A DNA stretch of 64,000 bases from Paragordius varius (taxonomy: Eukaryota > Nematomorpha). How positions within the stretch are numbered: position 1 is the stretch's first letter; each line of letters opens with the position of its first letter. The DNA lies in assembly GCA_964247055.1 (NCBI GenBank), contig OZ176054.1, positions 7,440,001 through 7,504,000 on the forward strand, given 5' to 3'. The translations under genes and the position numbers were made by a program. Of this stretch, positions 40,901-53,200 are shown piece by piece. The notes under the pieces were generated by a model. The model saw only the letters and a list, made by a program, of their open reading frames with translations, did not search any database and was not told where the DNA came from.

Positions 40901-43900
40901 TTGTATTCATCAATGTTTCACCGGCAACATTGTAACGTTTTCTTGTACATACACTATTTTCTAGTTCATTGTGTCCCTTATGTATCGATAAATAATTTAG
41001 GAGGGATAGTTGAGTTTTAGGTATAACTGGGCTCATTATACGCGGTGACATGGGAAGAGTTTGTAGGATAGTGTTAAAATTAAAGACAGAAGATGACTCT
41101 AGCCGAGTATTTTGATCTACTAATCCTTTATTACAATTATTATTATTATCATCATCAGTTAATTCATAATTTTCAAGGGATGTGCTTGCGTTTGGTATAT
41201 CATGATCATTGAATTCAAATATGGCTGGTGAATGTTCGTTCACGAAATCGGAATTTAGGCCTAAATTTTCCATCGGTTTCTGTTCATGCAAGGGTTGTTT
41301 TCCACCCTTTATATTTTCACCGGAATGAGTAAAGTTATCACCGAATATTTCTTCAATATCAGTGTCATCAGGTTGTTCAAGTTCAGCTAAATTGTTGAAG
41401 GTTTCTTTGATTGATTGTCGTTTAGGCAAATTTTGTGGATGTTTTTGTGATGACAAATTTCTATATTAGATTTAAAAAAATGAGAATTTAAACCCAATTG
41501 TAAAATTTTGAGAGAGAATGTTTATAGAGGTAACTATCTAAAGAAATAAGCTTAAATCTTGTAAGTTCAATTGATTTTGATGACATTTTTATTGTTATCA
41601 AACAGACTATTATTTTAACTTAAAAATCTCCAATCATTTTGCATACGATTATTAAATTCAAATAATATTCATTGTGTTTGGCATGATTTTTTTTTCATTA
41701 TTTAACATATGTATTAAACTCTAATTATATTACATTTGTATGTATAAGTCTTTCTTTATATATTAACTGATTAGATAATAAATGAAACCTTTAAAAATAT
41801 CTAGATGAGCATTATACTAAAAATACAGTATGCATTTTAATCGTTGCTTATTTCACACTATAGTAGGGCAATTGCAACACAGTAGTGTATGGAAAAAACA
41901 ACAAAATGTTGAATAATAACAATTATTTTCTTTCTTTTTTCCATAAACTCTTGCGTTGCAAATTGCCCTACTATAGTATGTGGAATACGCAACCATTAAA
42001 ATGCACACTGTATATCGTATTACCACAGTTAATTAGGAAAAAACCAAAATTAAAATTAATTCACCTCTTGACTGATAAATCTAAGCCTTGACCATTTTGC
42101 TGAGATTGATGGTGTAAAAGCTTACTAGCAAACAAATCCTCGTCATAATTGTAAAGATTTTGCAAATAACTTTCTTCCCGGCTAGATAACATGGCATTTT
42201 TATTCGCCTTCCGAGTATCAGCACTGACTGAATATGATGATTTAATGCTCTCTAAAATAGTGTTTTATAAACAAAAAATAGAAAAAAAGAAATGTTAAAA
42301 TGTATGGTGTAATTCAAATTTTTAAAATTTTAACATATAAAAAATAAAAGGTTTGTAAATATTAAATTTTTGAAAAGTTTATAAACCATTTTCGGATGTG
42401 AGATTAGCCAAGGAACATATGTCTCCAACCCCATCTAATTCTATGGTATATTCTCGAAAGAAATCAACAATTTCAAGTGCTTTTGGAGCAATATCTAATT
42501 TTAATAATTCATTAAAAATAGAATATTTTATGATTTTTACTAATTACAAAACTGATGAATACCAAACTATTAAAAAATGATTGATTACAAAATAATATAT
42601 TTAACCCAACTCTTACACTATTATTTTAAGCGTAATATATGTGTTGCATGTTTGATTTAATAACTTGGTATTTAACCAAAATTTAAATCAATGCTTAGTG
42701 AATAAAAAAATTGTTTTATTAGCATAAATTATTTTATAATATGCACCTTTTTAATCGATCAAACAATAATATAATTCATACTTCTATACAAAATCCAGGG
42801 ATTTATGATAGGTCCAAAAGTTTCAACCAGGAAATGAGTAAGCTTTAATTCGAAAAAGCGGGTACAGAATTGATCACGAATTTCTTCGCTATCCCAATCC
42901 TCAATATGAGTATGTTTCCTAATCAATTTATAAAAACAATAAATTTATTCCATTTTGAACCTATAAAAATCATAAAATCCCAAAAATTTTTATTATTTGA
43001 ATCTAACAACTTATATGTATGGCTCTCATTTGTAATGAATGGATATATAACTGTTAACCGCAGTACAAATACTTTAGACATAATTTGCTCATGTAATGAA
43101 ATATAAAGTAATGGTAATAAAAATTCAGAGTTAATATAAAAAATTGTAAATTTCAAAATTTTACCAATATTTGTTTACTGCTTTAATGTAATTAAACCAG
43201 TTACTGTTTTTCTTATATATTATTTACAGTTAAAATACACTCTTAAACAATATTTCACCCTCGAACAATAATTCACCCTAAAATAGATTATGAGTTTTTT
43301 AGAAGTAAAAATTACCTATATTTTATTTTTTTAAAAATGAAATTTTGTTTAAATTAAATATAATACTGAAAAAATAATAAACTATGCCATAAGAATATAT
43401 TTTTTATTAATGATGAGTTATATTAGCCCGAAAACACATAATTTATTTTGATTTTAAATTGTTCAAAGGCGAAATATATCATTATTCTAAAACAAACTAA
43501 GAAAAGGCGTACTTTAGTGTAATTGGCAAAAACCAACCAGCAGGTAAGTAATGTACATTAGCTAAAATTTTCTTTAACAGCGCTTTTCGGCACAAAGGGA
43601 CTTGTTCCAACGATTCGATTCCATCTTCAGTATAAGAACCGGATAAGGCTCGACAGGCCCCATACACAATGCCTAATTTAATAGTAATAGTTACATAGTG
43701 TTAAACGAAAAAAATTCTCTATATTAACATGTAATGATATACTGGCAAAAAATTTTGGCAGGTTGTTTAATTACAAGATATGTAACTTAACATATTATTT
43801 GACTGAAAATTAAAAGCTAACTAACTATGAGAGAAAAAAAATTTAATATTCAAGAAAGTTTTCGTTTTTACATTTTTATACCTATGAATTCAAAATACAT

Positions 43901-44565
43901 ACGTAAAGCATATAAATAAGTATTAGCCTTAGTTATACTAAAAAATAGGTTTAAATTCTGGTTTAAGTTAATTAATCGTATACATTATAATATATTTTTA
44001 TCCGCAACTTTATGAGCGATTTTGTAAACCAAAATTGTACAAGTTGATGGATATTACTATACAAGTTAACTTTTCACAAAAATTTTCTAAAATATTACTA
44101 AATGATACAAAAATGCATATTTATTTTAAAAAATAGTTTAAGTTTTTTTTTGATTTTTTTATTTTAAATTTCTAGGTCAAAACCCCGCCAAAGGTAATGA
44201 ATGATTTACATTAAACTAATTTAATTTTACATCCTTACCCAAAACAGTTATGACGGTAAAAAGAACGGACGCAGAATTATGATATCCAATGATGGTTGTT
44301 TCCTTCTCTACATTATTTATAACAAGATAATTTTCGGAAGGATGACTTTGATTTTTATGCATTGCAAGTAAATTTGGTTGTTTTGCAATAGCGTATTGGT
44401 AACTATTCACTCCATTTTTATGTGATGTAACATTAATATTATTTTTTTGGTTTTCAGAAATGGCTAAAAGTCCTGAAACAAGTATGGCAGTTACAACCAA
44501 AGATCCACTAACAAAAGCTATGAAACGTGCAGTGATGATTGTCAAACGACTGCCTAAAAAATAAA

Positions 44566-44622
<57 letters not shown>

Positions 44623-47600
44623 ATCATTAAATCAAAATTTATATGATCTTCAATATATTATTTGATAACAAATAGCAAAATAATCAATATAAGATGTTTA
44701 TATTTTACAGTTTATTCGCAATATATTTTCATTAAAAACAATTTCGTCCAAAAATAACATCTTAATCATATTTGAAAAATAAGTGTTGCTATTACCAGCT
44801 GATGTAAAATAAAAAAATGTTTTTGAATACTTGTTTTATATTTATTAAATGTTCAGTTATGAGGTGTTATTTATCCATAAATATTTGTTTGATAAAAGCT
44901 TTTAAGTAAAAAATCATTCTATAAAAAAAGATTGTTTTTAAAGCTCTAAATAAATTGCATTAGTTTATATAAAAAATTGTTTAATAAACGTTTTGTTTAC
45001 AATAAAAATGGAAGTATTATTTGCATACTTTGTTTTAAATAAACAAAATATTGCATTTTACATCTTTTTTTAATATAAAAAAATATTTTATTTTATTTTA
45101 TAGGTGGGGTATATCAAAAAAGTGCTGACTAACCGAAAGAGGCGACAAATCGGGTAGCATAAGGGTAAGCCCTAGCCAAACGAGCTTTTAACTCATGATC
45201 AGGTTCATTATAGTGTCGGAAATAAGCCATGGCATAAGGAGACCAAATACGAGATCCTAAGGCAGAACTGGGATCGTTTTTTACGGCCTACAAAAAAATT
45301 GGACGTGAAAAAAACCATGAATATAAAAATTAATTTACAACAAATTATAAATATAAAAATAAATATTGTGTGGTGGCCACCATACTTGTGGAAAACAAAA
45401 TTACATCAATTTGTTTTTAAAACTATTTTATCAAAAAAATAATACATTAAAAATTTTGAGAAAGATAATTAATAACAACTCTAAAGTTAGTTGGTTTTTG
45501 ACCGTTTTAGAATAAATTAACCAATCTGGCTGACTACGAATGCATCATGGATGAGTATCATAACATATAAAAAATTAACCAATTGGTTATAATAATGTAA
45601 TGAAATAAATTTCAATAGAATTTTATTATTAATATACATATATATAAATCATATGATAATTATGAGCTCGAAAGTTAGTGTGACTAATTATATTTATAAG
45701 CGGTCAAAGTTTTAGCATAGCCTTGCATGACTGAAGATATCTGCATTACATACCTGAGCATAAGCAAAGAAATAATAAATGAGTTGCCAAACAAAAACGA
45801 TAGGACTTAACAGCGCATTCACCAATGCTAATAAAACAATGCGTTTCCGTAATCGTTCAGCTAATATTATGCGTTTAGATACGGTTTTGTATTCTTCCCG
45901 CAGTTGCCAATTTGTACGGAAGGGACAAAAAGGACCACCTAATATGTATAGTGAGTAAATTATGTGGAAATAAATACAAGTATCGATAATTGGTTTTTGA
46001 TTTGAAAAGTATAAAATAATTTGTTTAATAAAAGTGTAAAACTTTGTCATAAGACAATAAATAAAAACTTTGAGGCGATTACTAGAGTTAGTAATCATGC
46101 GTAGTCAAATTGTTTTATTTAATTATTTAAAGTGTATTTTCCTTTGTTTTTAATAAATATTATAGCATCATGTTTTCGTAAGAAATCTGTGTTTGTAATA
46201 ATTATAATACTACCATAATAAAAAGACCACCAAACTGTTTATACATGATTAAAAGATTCATTGAATTTATTATTAAAAAATGGAAAAATTATTTTTAATC
46301 TTTTTTGAAAAATTACTCTCTAAACCCAACAAAAAACACCGTAACTTTCAATCAATCCATAATAATTTACTTACGAAACAAGATGTAATGTAGATTATAG
46401 GATAGTCCATAATTAAGGATACACACCTCCCAACCAATGAGAGGTAGTCTTATGGTAAGTGGTAAAAGTGTAATTTCTTCATTATTCGCTACGTGCTGTT
46501 TTTGTTGGATAAGGCTTCCCCCCTTATTTTCATAAACATTATTGTGAGATTGTAAGTCATCCTTTTTCATATTTTTTCTCATTTCATGATTCGTGTCATT
46601 TGTATCATGCGTGTTAAAACCACCAATCATTGCAGTAAAAAAGTTTTGAAATCTTAATAACCGATGTAAGATATCAAGGTCGGTTAGCTCAGCCTTCTGT
46701 ACGCTAAGTTTAAACTTGGTGCGATGAATGTGTTTCAAACGTGCCACAACAGTTTGCCATGATACGAATGGCAAATCATTCTATATTTGTTTAATTTTAT
46801 ATTAAATAATACATAAAATATAATATAGTTTTATTTGATTAAGTGTTTCCGCATGTTATATTGGCCTCAAAACACACCCACAAACTTAAGGTAAAAAAGG
46901 ACTTTCTGTAGTTGTTATATTATAAAAAATGTTAAACGTTGAGTTGTGTTAAATATCTCTCGAACGCATATTTATTATTAGCAGCGCATTCACTCGTAAA
47001 CTAATAACATTATTTATCAGATAAAGTAGGCAATTTAGGTTATTTATTATAGATATACGGTTATGAAATTAATCATTTTAAATTTCATCCTATTTCTAAC
47101 TAATTTTGTCATATCTTTTTTTTATTAAAATCTTTTAAATAAATAACTTAAACCAAATAATAAAATACAAGCAACTTACATTAGCTAAAATGTAACATAT
47201 CACACATATCTTAAAGGTTTGCAAAAATCAATTTATACCCAAACCTCGGGAGTATTTAAAAACACACATTAGCGCCTAAAATAATTTTATTGTATTAAAA
47301 ATATTTTTAGTTTTACCGATGATATTTCCAATACATCATGATAAAAACTCCTAATGTCCCAGTATTGTATGGTGTGTCGTATTAATCGACAAATGCGCAA
47401 GCAAAGAAACAGGAAAGCTAACCAAAGGCATAAAAGCCAAAAAAGATTTTTGGAAGGTGAATTTCGATAATGCTGAGCACAACGGACAAATGGGATTATA
47501 GCAGCGTGATTTGGGTAAGTGTTATTCGAAGAAAACTATGTCATATAACATAAAACATAAAAAAATGTCAAAAATATAAACGATTTTATGGAAATAAATA

Positions 47601-48735
47601 CGGTATAAAAGATGTGATGTGATGTAAAAATATATTAATTTAAATTTAATGCAGATACAACTTTTTAGAATTTCTTTTAAAAACTCAAGCCCCTGAAGTA
47701 AAGTTACACTAATCAAATTTCTTTAAAACCTTTAATTTAAATCACCCAAAGAATACCAAAACTTATTAAAGTATTTGATTTCAACACAATGCAAAAAGAT
47801 TTAGTAATAAAAATCATATAGATGTGTCCGTTTGTAAATATAATTTGGATAAAAATACACCAAGCCATTTTGACTTAAATTAATTTCTGAATTCTTTTAG
47901 AACTAAAATTAAAATATTACTAAAAACCGTTGTTTGCTATATATATATATATATATATATATTATGATATACTAATTTTGTCAATTTCGCATATTGCATC
48001 ATAATATATTTTCTTTGATATTTACACTCAAATTATAGTTTTTGTGCAATTTTAGTGTAAGGGTGTCCTGGAAAAACCGTTAATATTAATTTAGGTCAGA
48101 TTCAATTTAATAATTGCAAAATCATAATACTATATATATATTTGCGTAAATATGGTTTATTATTTTACAAAAGGCAACTGATTCAGGAAACAAAATAATA
48201 TATGGTTCAATATACTGATTAATCCAGCTTTTTAGCTTTAAAATAATAACGCATTAAAATAGGAAAATATTAAAAAAATAAAATATACGCATAAATTTTA
48301 TGAAATAAAACGTTAAAATGCAATCAATACTTTAGGCGATGACAGAGGTTGAGGGAATAAATTGCTCAATATATTTGAATAATCTATGCATTGAATCATA
48401 AAAAATGAGAGGCATATCAGGAAAACGAATTGTAATGATTCCAGAAATTCTTCCAAAATCATACATAGAAAGCCGTGATTTTGGTGGTATTTATAGATGC
48501 GGTAGAAAAACGTATCGAGATCTTCTATATGATACCACCGTGCTATAACAAAATAAAAATAATTAAGCATTATATATACAAAAATATTATTTCATATTAG
48601 TAGTAAATAAAATATACATTTGTACAAGTCATCTTTTATTTTTACAATCGGTGGTAAATCATGTGTTAAAGGATCATCCGGAAGAGCAAAGGGGTTTTCA
48701 TACGCTAAATACTTGAGATTTGCTGTATCGGCCAT
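37958..48735 (-). CDS. ATG9: Autophagy-related protein 9 (lipid scramblase)
   Basis: Multi-spanning membrane protein that scrambles phospholipids and seeds autophagosomes. 15 exons in transcript order: 48618-48735, 48331-48542, 47317-47535, 46375-46780, 45754-45938, 45134-45287, 44239-44553, 43513-43672, 42782-42918, 42387-42494, 42065-42251, 40670-41460, 39814-39880, 39443-39728, 37958-38533. Phases all agree (1306 aa). Family blocks: WYHIEDLDTFFYRIYKYH, a first TM ending CIDYSN, YWDIRSFY, WQTVVARLK, ELTDLDILHRLLRFQNF, NWQLREEYK, YFRHYNEPDHELKARL, HYLPAGW, then EIVDFFREYT with DGVGDICS. Two low-complexity inserts interrupt the core, of about 45 residues each, in exons 4 and 7. Residues 672-1306 (exons 11-15) form a long disordered tail that aligns with nothing I know; human ATG9A has about 839 residues in all. 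Head-to-head with the aminopeptidase gene. Confidence 0.93.
38771..39326. mobile_element. TTAA-flanked T1 element
   Basis: Complete copy of 556 bp inside ATG9 intron 14. It starts TTAACACTTGGATACAAAACA and ends TTTGAATCGAAGTGTTAA. Same family as the copies at 9.7-10.9, 30.5-31.6 and 52.7 kb. It explains most of the 909-nt intron. Just before it, at about 38609-38670, is one end of another repeat (CAGTAAAAATTGAAATTATA) also seen at 63255. Confidence 0.75.
39943..40483. mobile_element. Inverted-repeat element with subterminal tandem repeats, family F
   Basis: Lies in ATG9 intron 12. Ends are TATACCGTTTGCACTTCAAG and the complement ending GGAGTGCAAACGGTATA. The right arm carries about four head-to-tail copies of a 21-22 bp unit (GTTCAAGGACCAACTTGAA-like) at about 40395-40465; the left arm has one or two. 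The end sequence resembles family E (TATACCATTTACAG), with a similar array of subterminal units but a different unit sequence. A fragment of the unit recurs at 59205-59240. Confidence 0.65.
41826..42010. mobile_element. mariner-type MITE, family A
   Basis: 185-bp copy with both ends preserved between TA dinucleotides (CAGTATGCATTTTAATCG and ATTAAAATGCACACTG). Arms: CACTATAGTAGGGCAATTGC and the complement. It lies in ATG9 intron 11. Confidence 0.85.
43235..43480. mobile_element. Inverted-repeat element, family E (copy 3, ends eroded)
   Basis: Shares the TTTCACCCTCGAACAATAATTCACCC arm units and the internal stretch AATACTGAAAAAATAATAAAC with the 18892 copy. The terminal TATACC motif is lost. 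ATG9 intron 8. Confidence 0.55.
44569..44618. repeat. (TA)25 microsatellite
   Basis: A 50-bp pure TA run in ATG9 intron 6 whose nearest base lies only 16 nt from the acceptor of exon 7 (exon begins 44553). On the transcript it would occupy the usual branch-point and pyrimidine-tract zone. Confidence 0.92.
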
Positions 48736-50286
48736 ATAATCACAATATTATATGCATAAAATAAATTTTGAGCCCTTTCCAAACCCCACAAAAAAACTAA
48801 AATAAAACTGATGTTATAATGAACTGATCAAATTACATATGTGTTAGATAATAGCGCTAAAATGTTTTTTCCATATTAATTTTATTTGTCATTTATTTTA
48901 TTTTCTTATGCTGATCTTACGAAATACATGTTGTAAATGTCCTAAATATATATTTAACTTAATGGACAATTTAGGTTTATATTAACACTTTATGACCTTA
49001 CCTTTTGTCATGATGACATATTGGGGTAGTTTATTTTAGAGCTCAGTTTAGTAATTAATCTACTGTTTTCAAGTTATTTTAGCTAAATTTTAATTATCAA
49101 ATATTCTCCTGTATTTAATAATAAAAAAATTTTTCCAGTATTGCAACTTCTTTAGTCTGAAATCGGAACAGCTCCAAAACACGATACTAAACAGCTCCTT
49201 TTTAAACCATATTAAGTTTTTGCTAATTAATGCAAGCTGAAAGCTTGCCAAAGTTAAGTTCTAACATATTTCAGCCATATTACACATTATTTGATTATAT
49301 CAGCGAATCAAAAATTTAAAAAAAATATATGCGCCTAAGGCTAAGGAAAGCATATTGATATATTCAGCTTAATACCTTAAATGTTTTTTAAAATACTAAA
49401 ATATCAAAATACGAACGATTCAAAAAATGAATGCAAAATTATTTTATACTGGTAAGATATCTTAAATATTATATTAATGATTAACACTCCATTTTTGGGG
49501 TAGTTTCATATACCAGAACGATCTGAAATTTAAATTAAAAGTATTTAAAGAATTATGCTGAATTCAAAAATATGCTTTCTTTAGCCTTTTAGGCGCATTA
49601 TACAAAAATTTTTTTAATAAAAGGCAAAATTGAAAAATCCTCATCTCAAACTTTCTGATACAGGCAAACAGTGTATATAATTAGAAAATGTAAATAAATA
49701 ATTTTGAGAAACTTTTAGGCTATACCAGGAAACTTGATATATTTTAAATATTAGCTGTTCGTACAATCGTGTTTTGGATCTGTCTCATTTTTAGACTCTA
49801 GAAGTCAAAAAACTGTAAAAAATATAAGTTTTTTATCTATTATAGCAAAAATTGCTCAATAATATATTTTGTAAACGTGTTACAATCAACATCTATAAAA
49901 TGATTATATCAATTTGTAAATTAAAAATCCATTTTTATTATACAAAGAACGAGTTAATTTTTCAAGAAAATATCCCACGTAATCTTCCAAGAATTATTTT
50001 AGATAGATAATATAAAATAATTTATTAATGATAAATACAAGAATTATATAAAGCGTATTTGCATTTATTTACACAGTGGCGTAATATTGTTTATAATTAT
50101 TGCTTTAAGATATTTAAAATATAAAACAGAAATGATTAAAGTAAATAAAAAACAAGTAACTTCCCATAATAAAGTACTGATTCATTTCAATAAATACTTA
50201 CTGTGCGTTTTCTTAAAACCCAATTATACAAATAATATTAGCATTATATTTTTTAATTTTTAAAGTTGAGGTAAAAAAATCGTGAA
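48736..50286. promoter_or_regulatory. Head-to-head intergenic region of ATG9 and the aminopeptidase
   Basis: 1551 bp between the two start codons, so both promoters must lie here. About 48982-49870 of it is an inverted pair of T2 transposons, which leaves roughly 250 bp next to ATG9 and 400 bp next to the aminopeptidase as unique sequence. No TATA box can be singled out in DNA this AT-rich. Confidence 0.5.
48982..49870. mobile_element. Inverted pair of TTAA elements, family T2
   Basis: The first copy starts TTAACACTTTATGACC and contains TTGGGGTAGTTTATTTTAGAGCTC. At 49481 a second copy starts in the opposite orientation, TTAACACTCCATTTTTGGGGTAG, and continues to about 49870 with the complement of the first copy's internal part (CGTGTTTTGGATCTGT). 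Better copies lie at 57761-58282 and 61369. T2 shares the TTAACACTT terminus with T1 but not its internal sequence. Confidence 0.65.
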
Positions 50287-53200
50287 ATGCTGACGAATTC
50301 ATGGACAATTATAGTAACGTTGACTTTGCTGTTCTCTGTGATTCAAGGTATTTTTATTTAAAATTATATTAATATATATTTTTAATTTTATCTATGTGAA
50401 AACTTAGTGGATAAAAATTGGATATTTATAATCTAATTGGAAAGTGTTTTATATATAAACAACTAATTTTACCTAAAACTTGAAGGAAAGTCAAATCAAA
50501 TTTATACTACTAAATACGAAACAACCGTTTAGATTGGGATTTTTGCCTAATAATTTTTGGTTTATAAGATCCTTTCTATATTAAAAGATTGCATTTTGCA
50601 GTATTAAACATATTTTGTCAAATCGATGAAGACTTTAATCCAAAAAAGTCTGTGATTACGACAGGATCTCTTGATAATAATTATGTAATATAATTAATAA
50701 TATATAAAATTTAACAATCAGCACAGCCTTTTTTTGTATATCATTTTATATCAAACAGGTAAAAAATAATTTAATTAAAAAAACCTATATATAATAATTT
50801 TATAAAAAAAACCTTTTTATTGATCTTCTTAAAGTATGGTTTTTGAAATATGAACGTTGTTTTACATATAGGGTTGGACCTAGGGGTTGATAGTTTTATT
50901 GACCGTAGTTTTGACCGCTTTTACGCATAACCAGTCAAAATATAAAAAACTATAAAATTGAAAATAGTTTAAATAAATTGAAACAATTTTTAAATTTTAA
51001 ATTTAATTTTTTAATATTAACATTTGGCATACGCTATTTTATTTCATTTAATGATAAAGTTGTGTATAGACTATCCATGACTGCCTTCATAAAAAATTCA
51101 GACCAGCTATATTTTTTCTAATACAACCCTAGTCATACATATTAAACAGAAATCTCATAAAAAATACGTAAAAGACTAGCTAGCATAGCCTATAAAAACA
51201 CTAGTTTTTATTATTATATTTTGATTGATAAAAATAAATGAAAAGTGTGCAAAAAACAAAAAACATCAACAATAAAAAGGCATAATTTATTTTTATTTAA
51301 TCTATTTCATATAAAAAAATTCGAAATATATATATTTCTAATGTATATGCGTTTGTCATTGAAAATTTTTATTCTAGGATTTATTCTTTATGGTATACTT
51401 TAAATATAACCTTTATAATAAATTTACTTTTTTAATTAAAAATATCCAAAATAGATTAACTATCTAATTTTCTATTGATAGTTAATTTTGGCATATAGAT
51501 AAATAATTTTGATTATCATAAACGTCTAACTACTAAAATTACGAAGCTTTAAAGGAAAACAACTTTTGAAATCGGAATAATTTTTTAGAGAATAATATAA
51601 TTGCTCTTCCAGGCTAAAAAGCATTATTATTTACCTTGACTTATAACCAATTTGTCAGATTTGGGTCTTTAATTTTCCGTTTTTATTGATGTCTTGTATT
51701 ATAACATTATTATTGATAATCAAAATGGAGAATTAATATGACTTATAAATAATAATATGGATCAAAACTCTTATCACTGTAGCGAAAACTATTATTACCC
51801 ATTTTGATATTTAAGTTGGCTGAAAGAGGAATCAAATTACATGTCTGTTGTTGCCATGTATAAAAATTTTCGTTTTTATTAATTATTTTTTGAAACTTAT
51901 GGAGAAAACAACACAGAGATTATTTAAATCAGGGGGTATTTGAATGCGGCCCTCCAATATATATCTGCGTGCGAGAAATTTCAAATGCAAATACGAAATC
52001 TAAGAAAATATTATTATTTAAACAAGTTTTCCGATATATCTTTCAGAATTTTGGCAATGAGCTAGCAAAAATAGTTAAAAGAAATAGTTGTTTTTTACAG
52101 TCATAGTACAATCTAATAAAATATATGTTGATGCCATATATTTTTCAAATGGGGTCGGCCAGATTTTTTGCCAAAAATACCCGCGAAGCCATTTGTATTG
52201 AAGACACCCGTGATTTAAATATATAACCAATAAAATGCAAAATCTCATACACGGGCAACAAGACATGTGAGAACTAAATCCATTTTAGCCAATTAAAAAC
52301 TGAAATGACCAACAACAGCTTTCGTTACCTGTAATTTATGAATATTTTGATAATCTATATTTAATAATATATTTAGCATCAAAATGTTCGGCTTTTTCAG
52401 GATCCGGAAGTTCCTTTTTTGACGATGAGGAGTCGAATTTTCCCCAAAATGTAACATCTATTAATTTATAATTATTTTATTATTATTTATTATCATATAT
52501 TATTTGTTTGTAAATAATTTTAAAAGAGTAATGAAAAGTTGCGAAAGATACAAGAGTTGCTGGTTAAATACAATTACAGAAATTATTTGATTTTCGGAAG
52601 CGAACATGGGGTATAATTACTTAAAAATTATATAAATCATATATGTTTGATATTTAAGATTTTTTATTGTTTATTTTTAAATATTTATATGAATATCTAT
52701 ATTCAAAACTTGAATAGAACACATTTTTTTCAGTTCGATTCAAATTGCAGTAACTAGTGACCCCGGGCCTGTATAATATCAAATTTCAAAAATATGGAAT
52801 AAATTGGAAATATTGCAGCAAAAATTTGCACTTATATAACATTGATGAACCAAAATATAAAAAAAGATTTATATAAAAAAACTTGATATGACTTATTTTA
52901 TGGATAAACCCGAAAATAAAAATTTAGCTTATATGATATATGTGCACCTTTAGATAAATGTGAAGCAGTAAACACTTTTTCTCTTTAATAATATAAAATT
53001 TTCTCTAACTTTAGCATTAGAAAAATACGATATTGTGCAAAAATGTTGTATAATATAAATGGCGCTCAGGTAATTGGATATGGAACTTTTTTTTCAAAAT
53101 TAAATTTTTTTGATTATTTATAAATTTTATTAGGATTGAAGCATTAAAATGAAACCGTTTTTTCAGTATCTTTTTGATAAAACAATTTAAATATGGTCTG

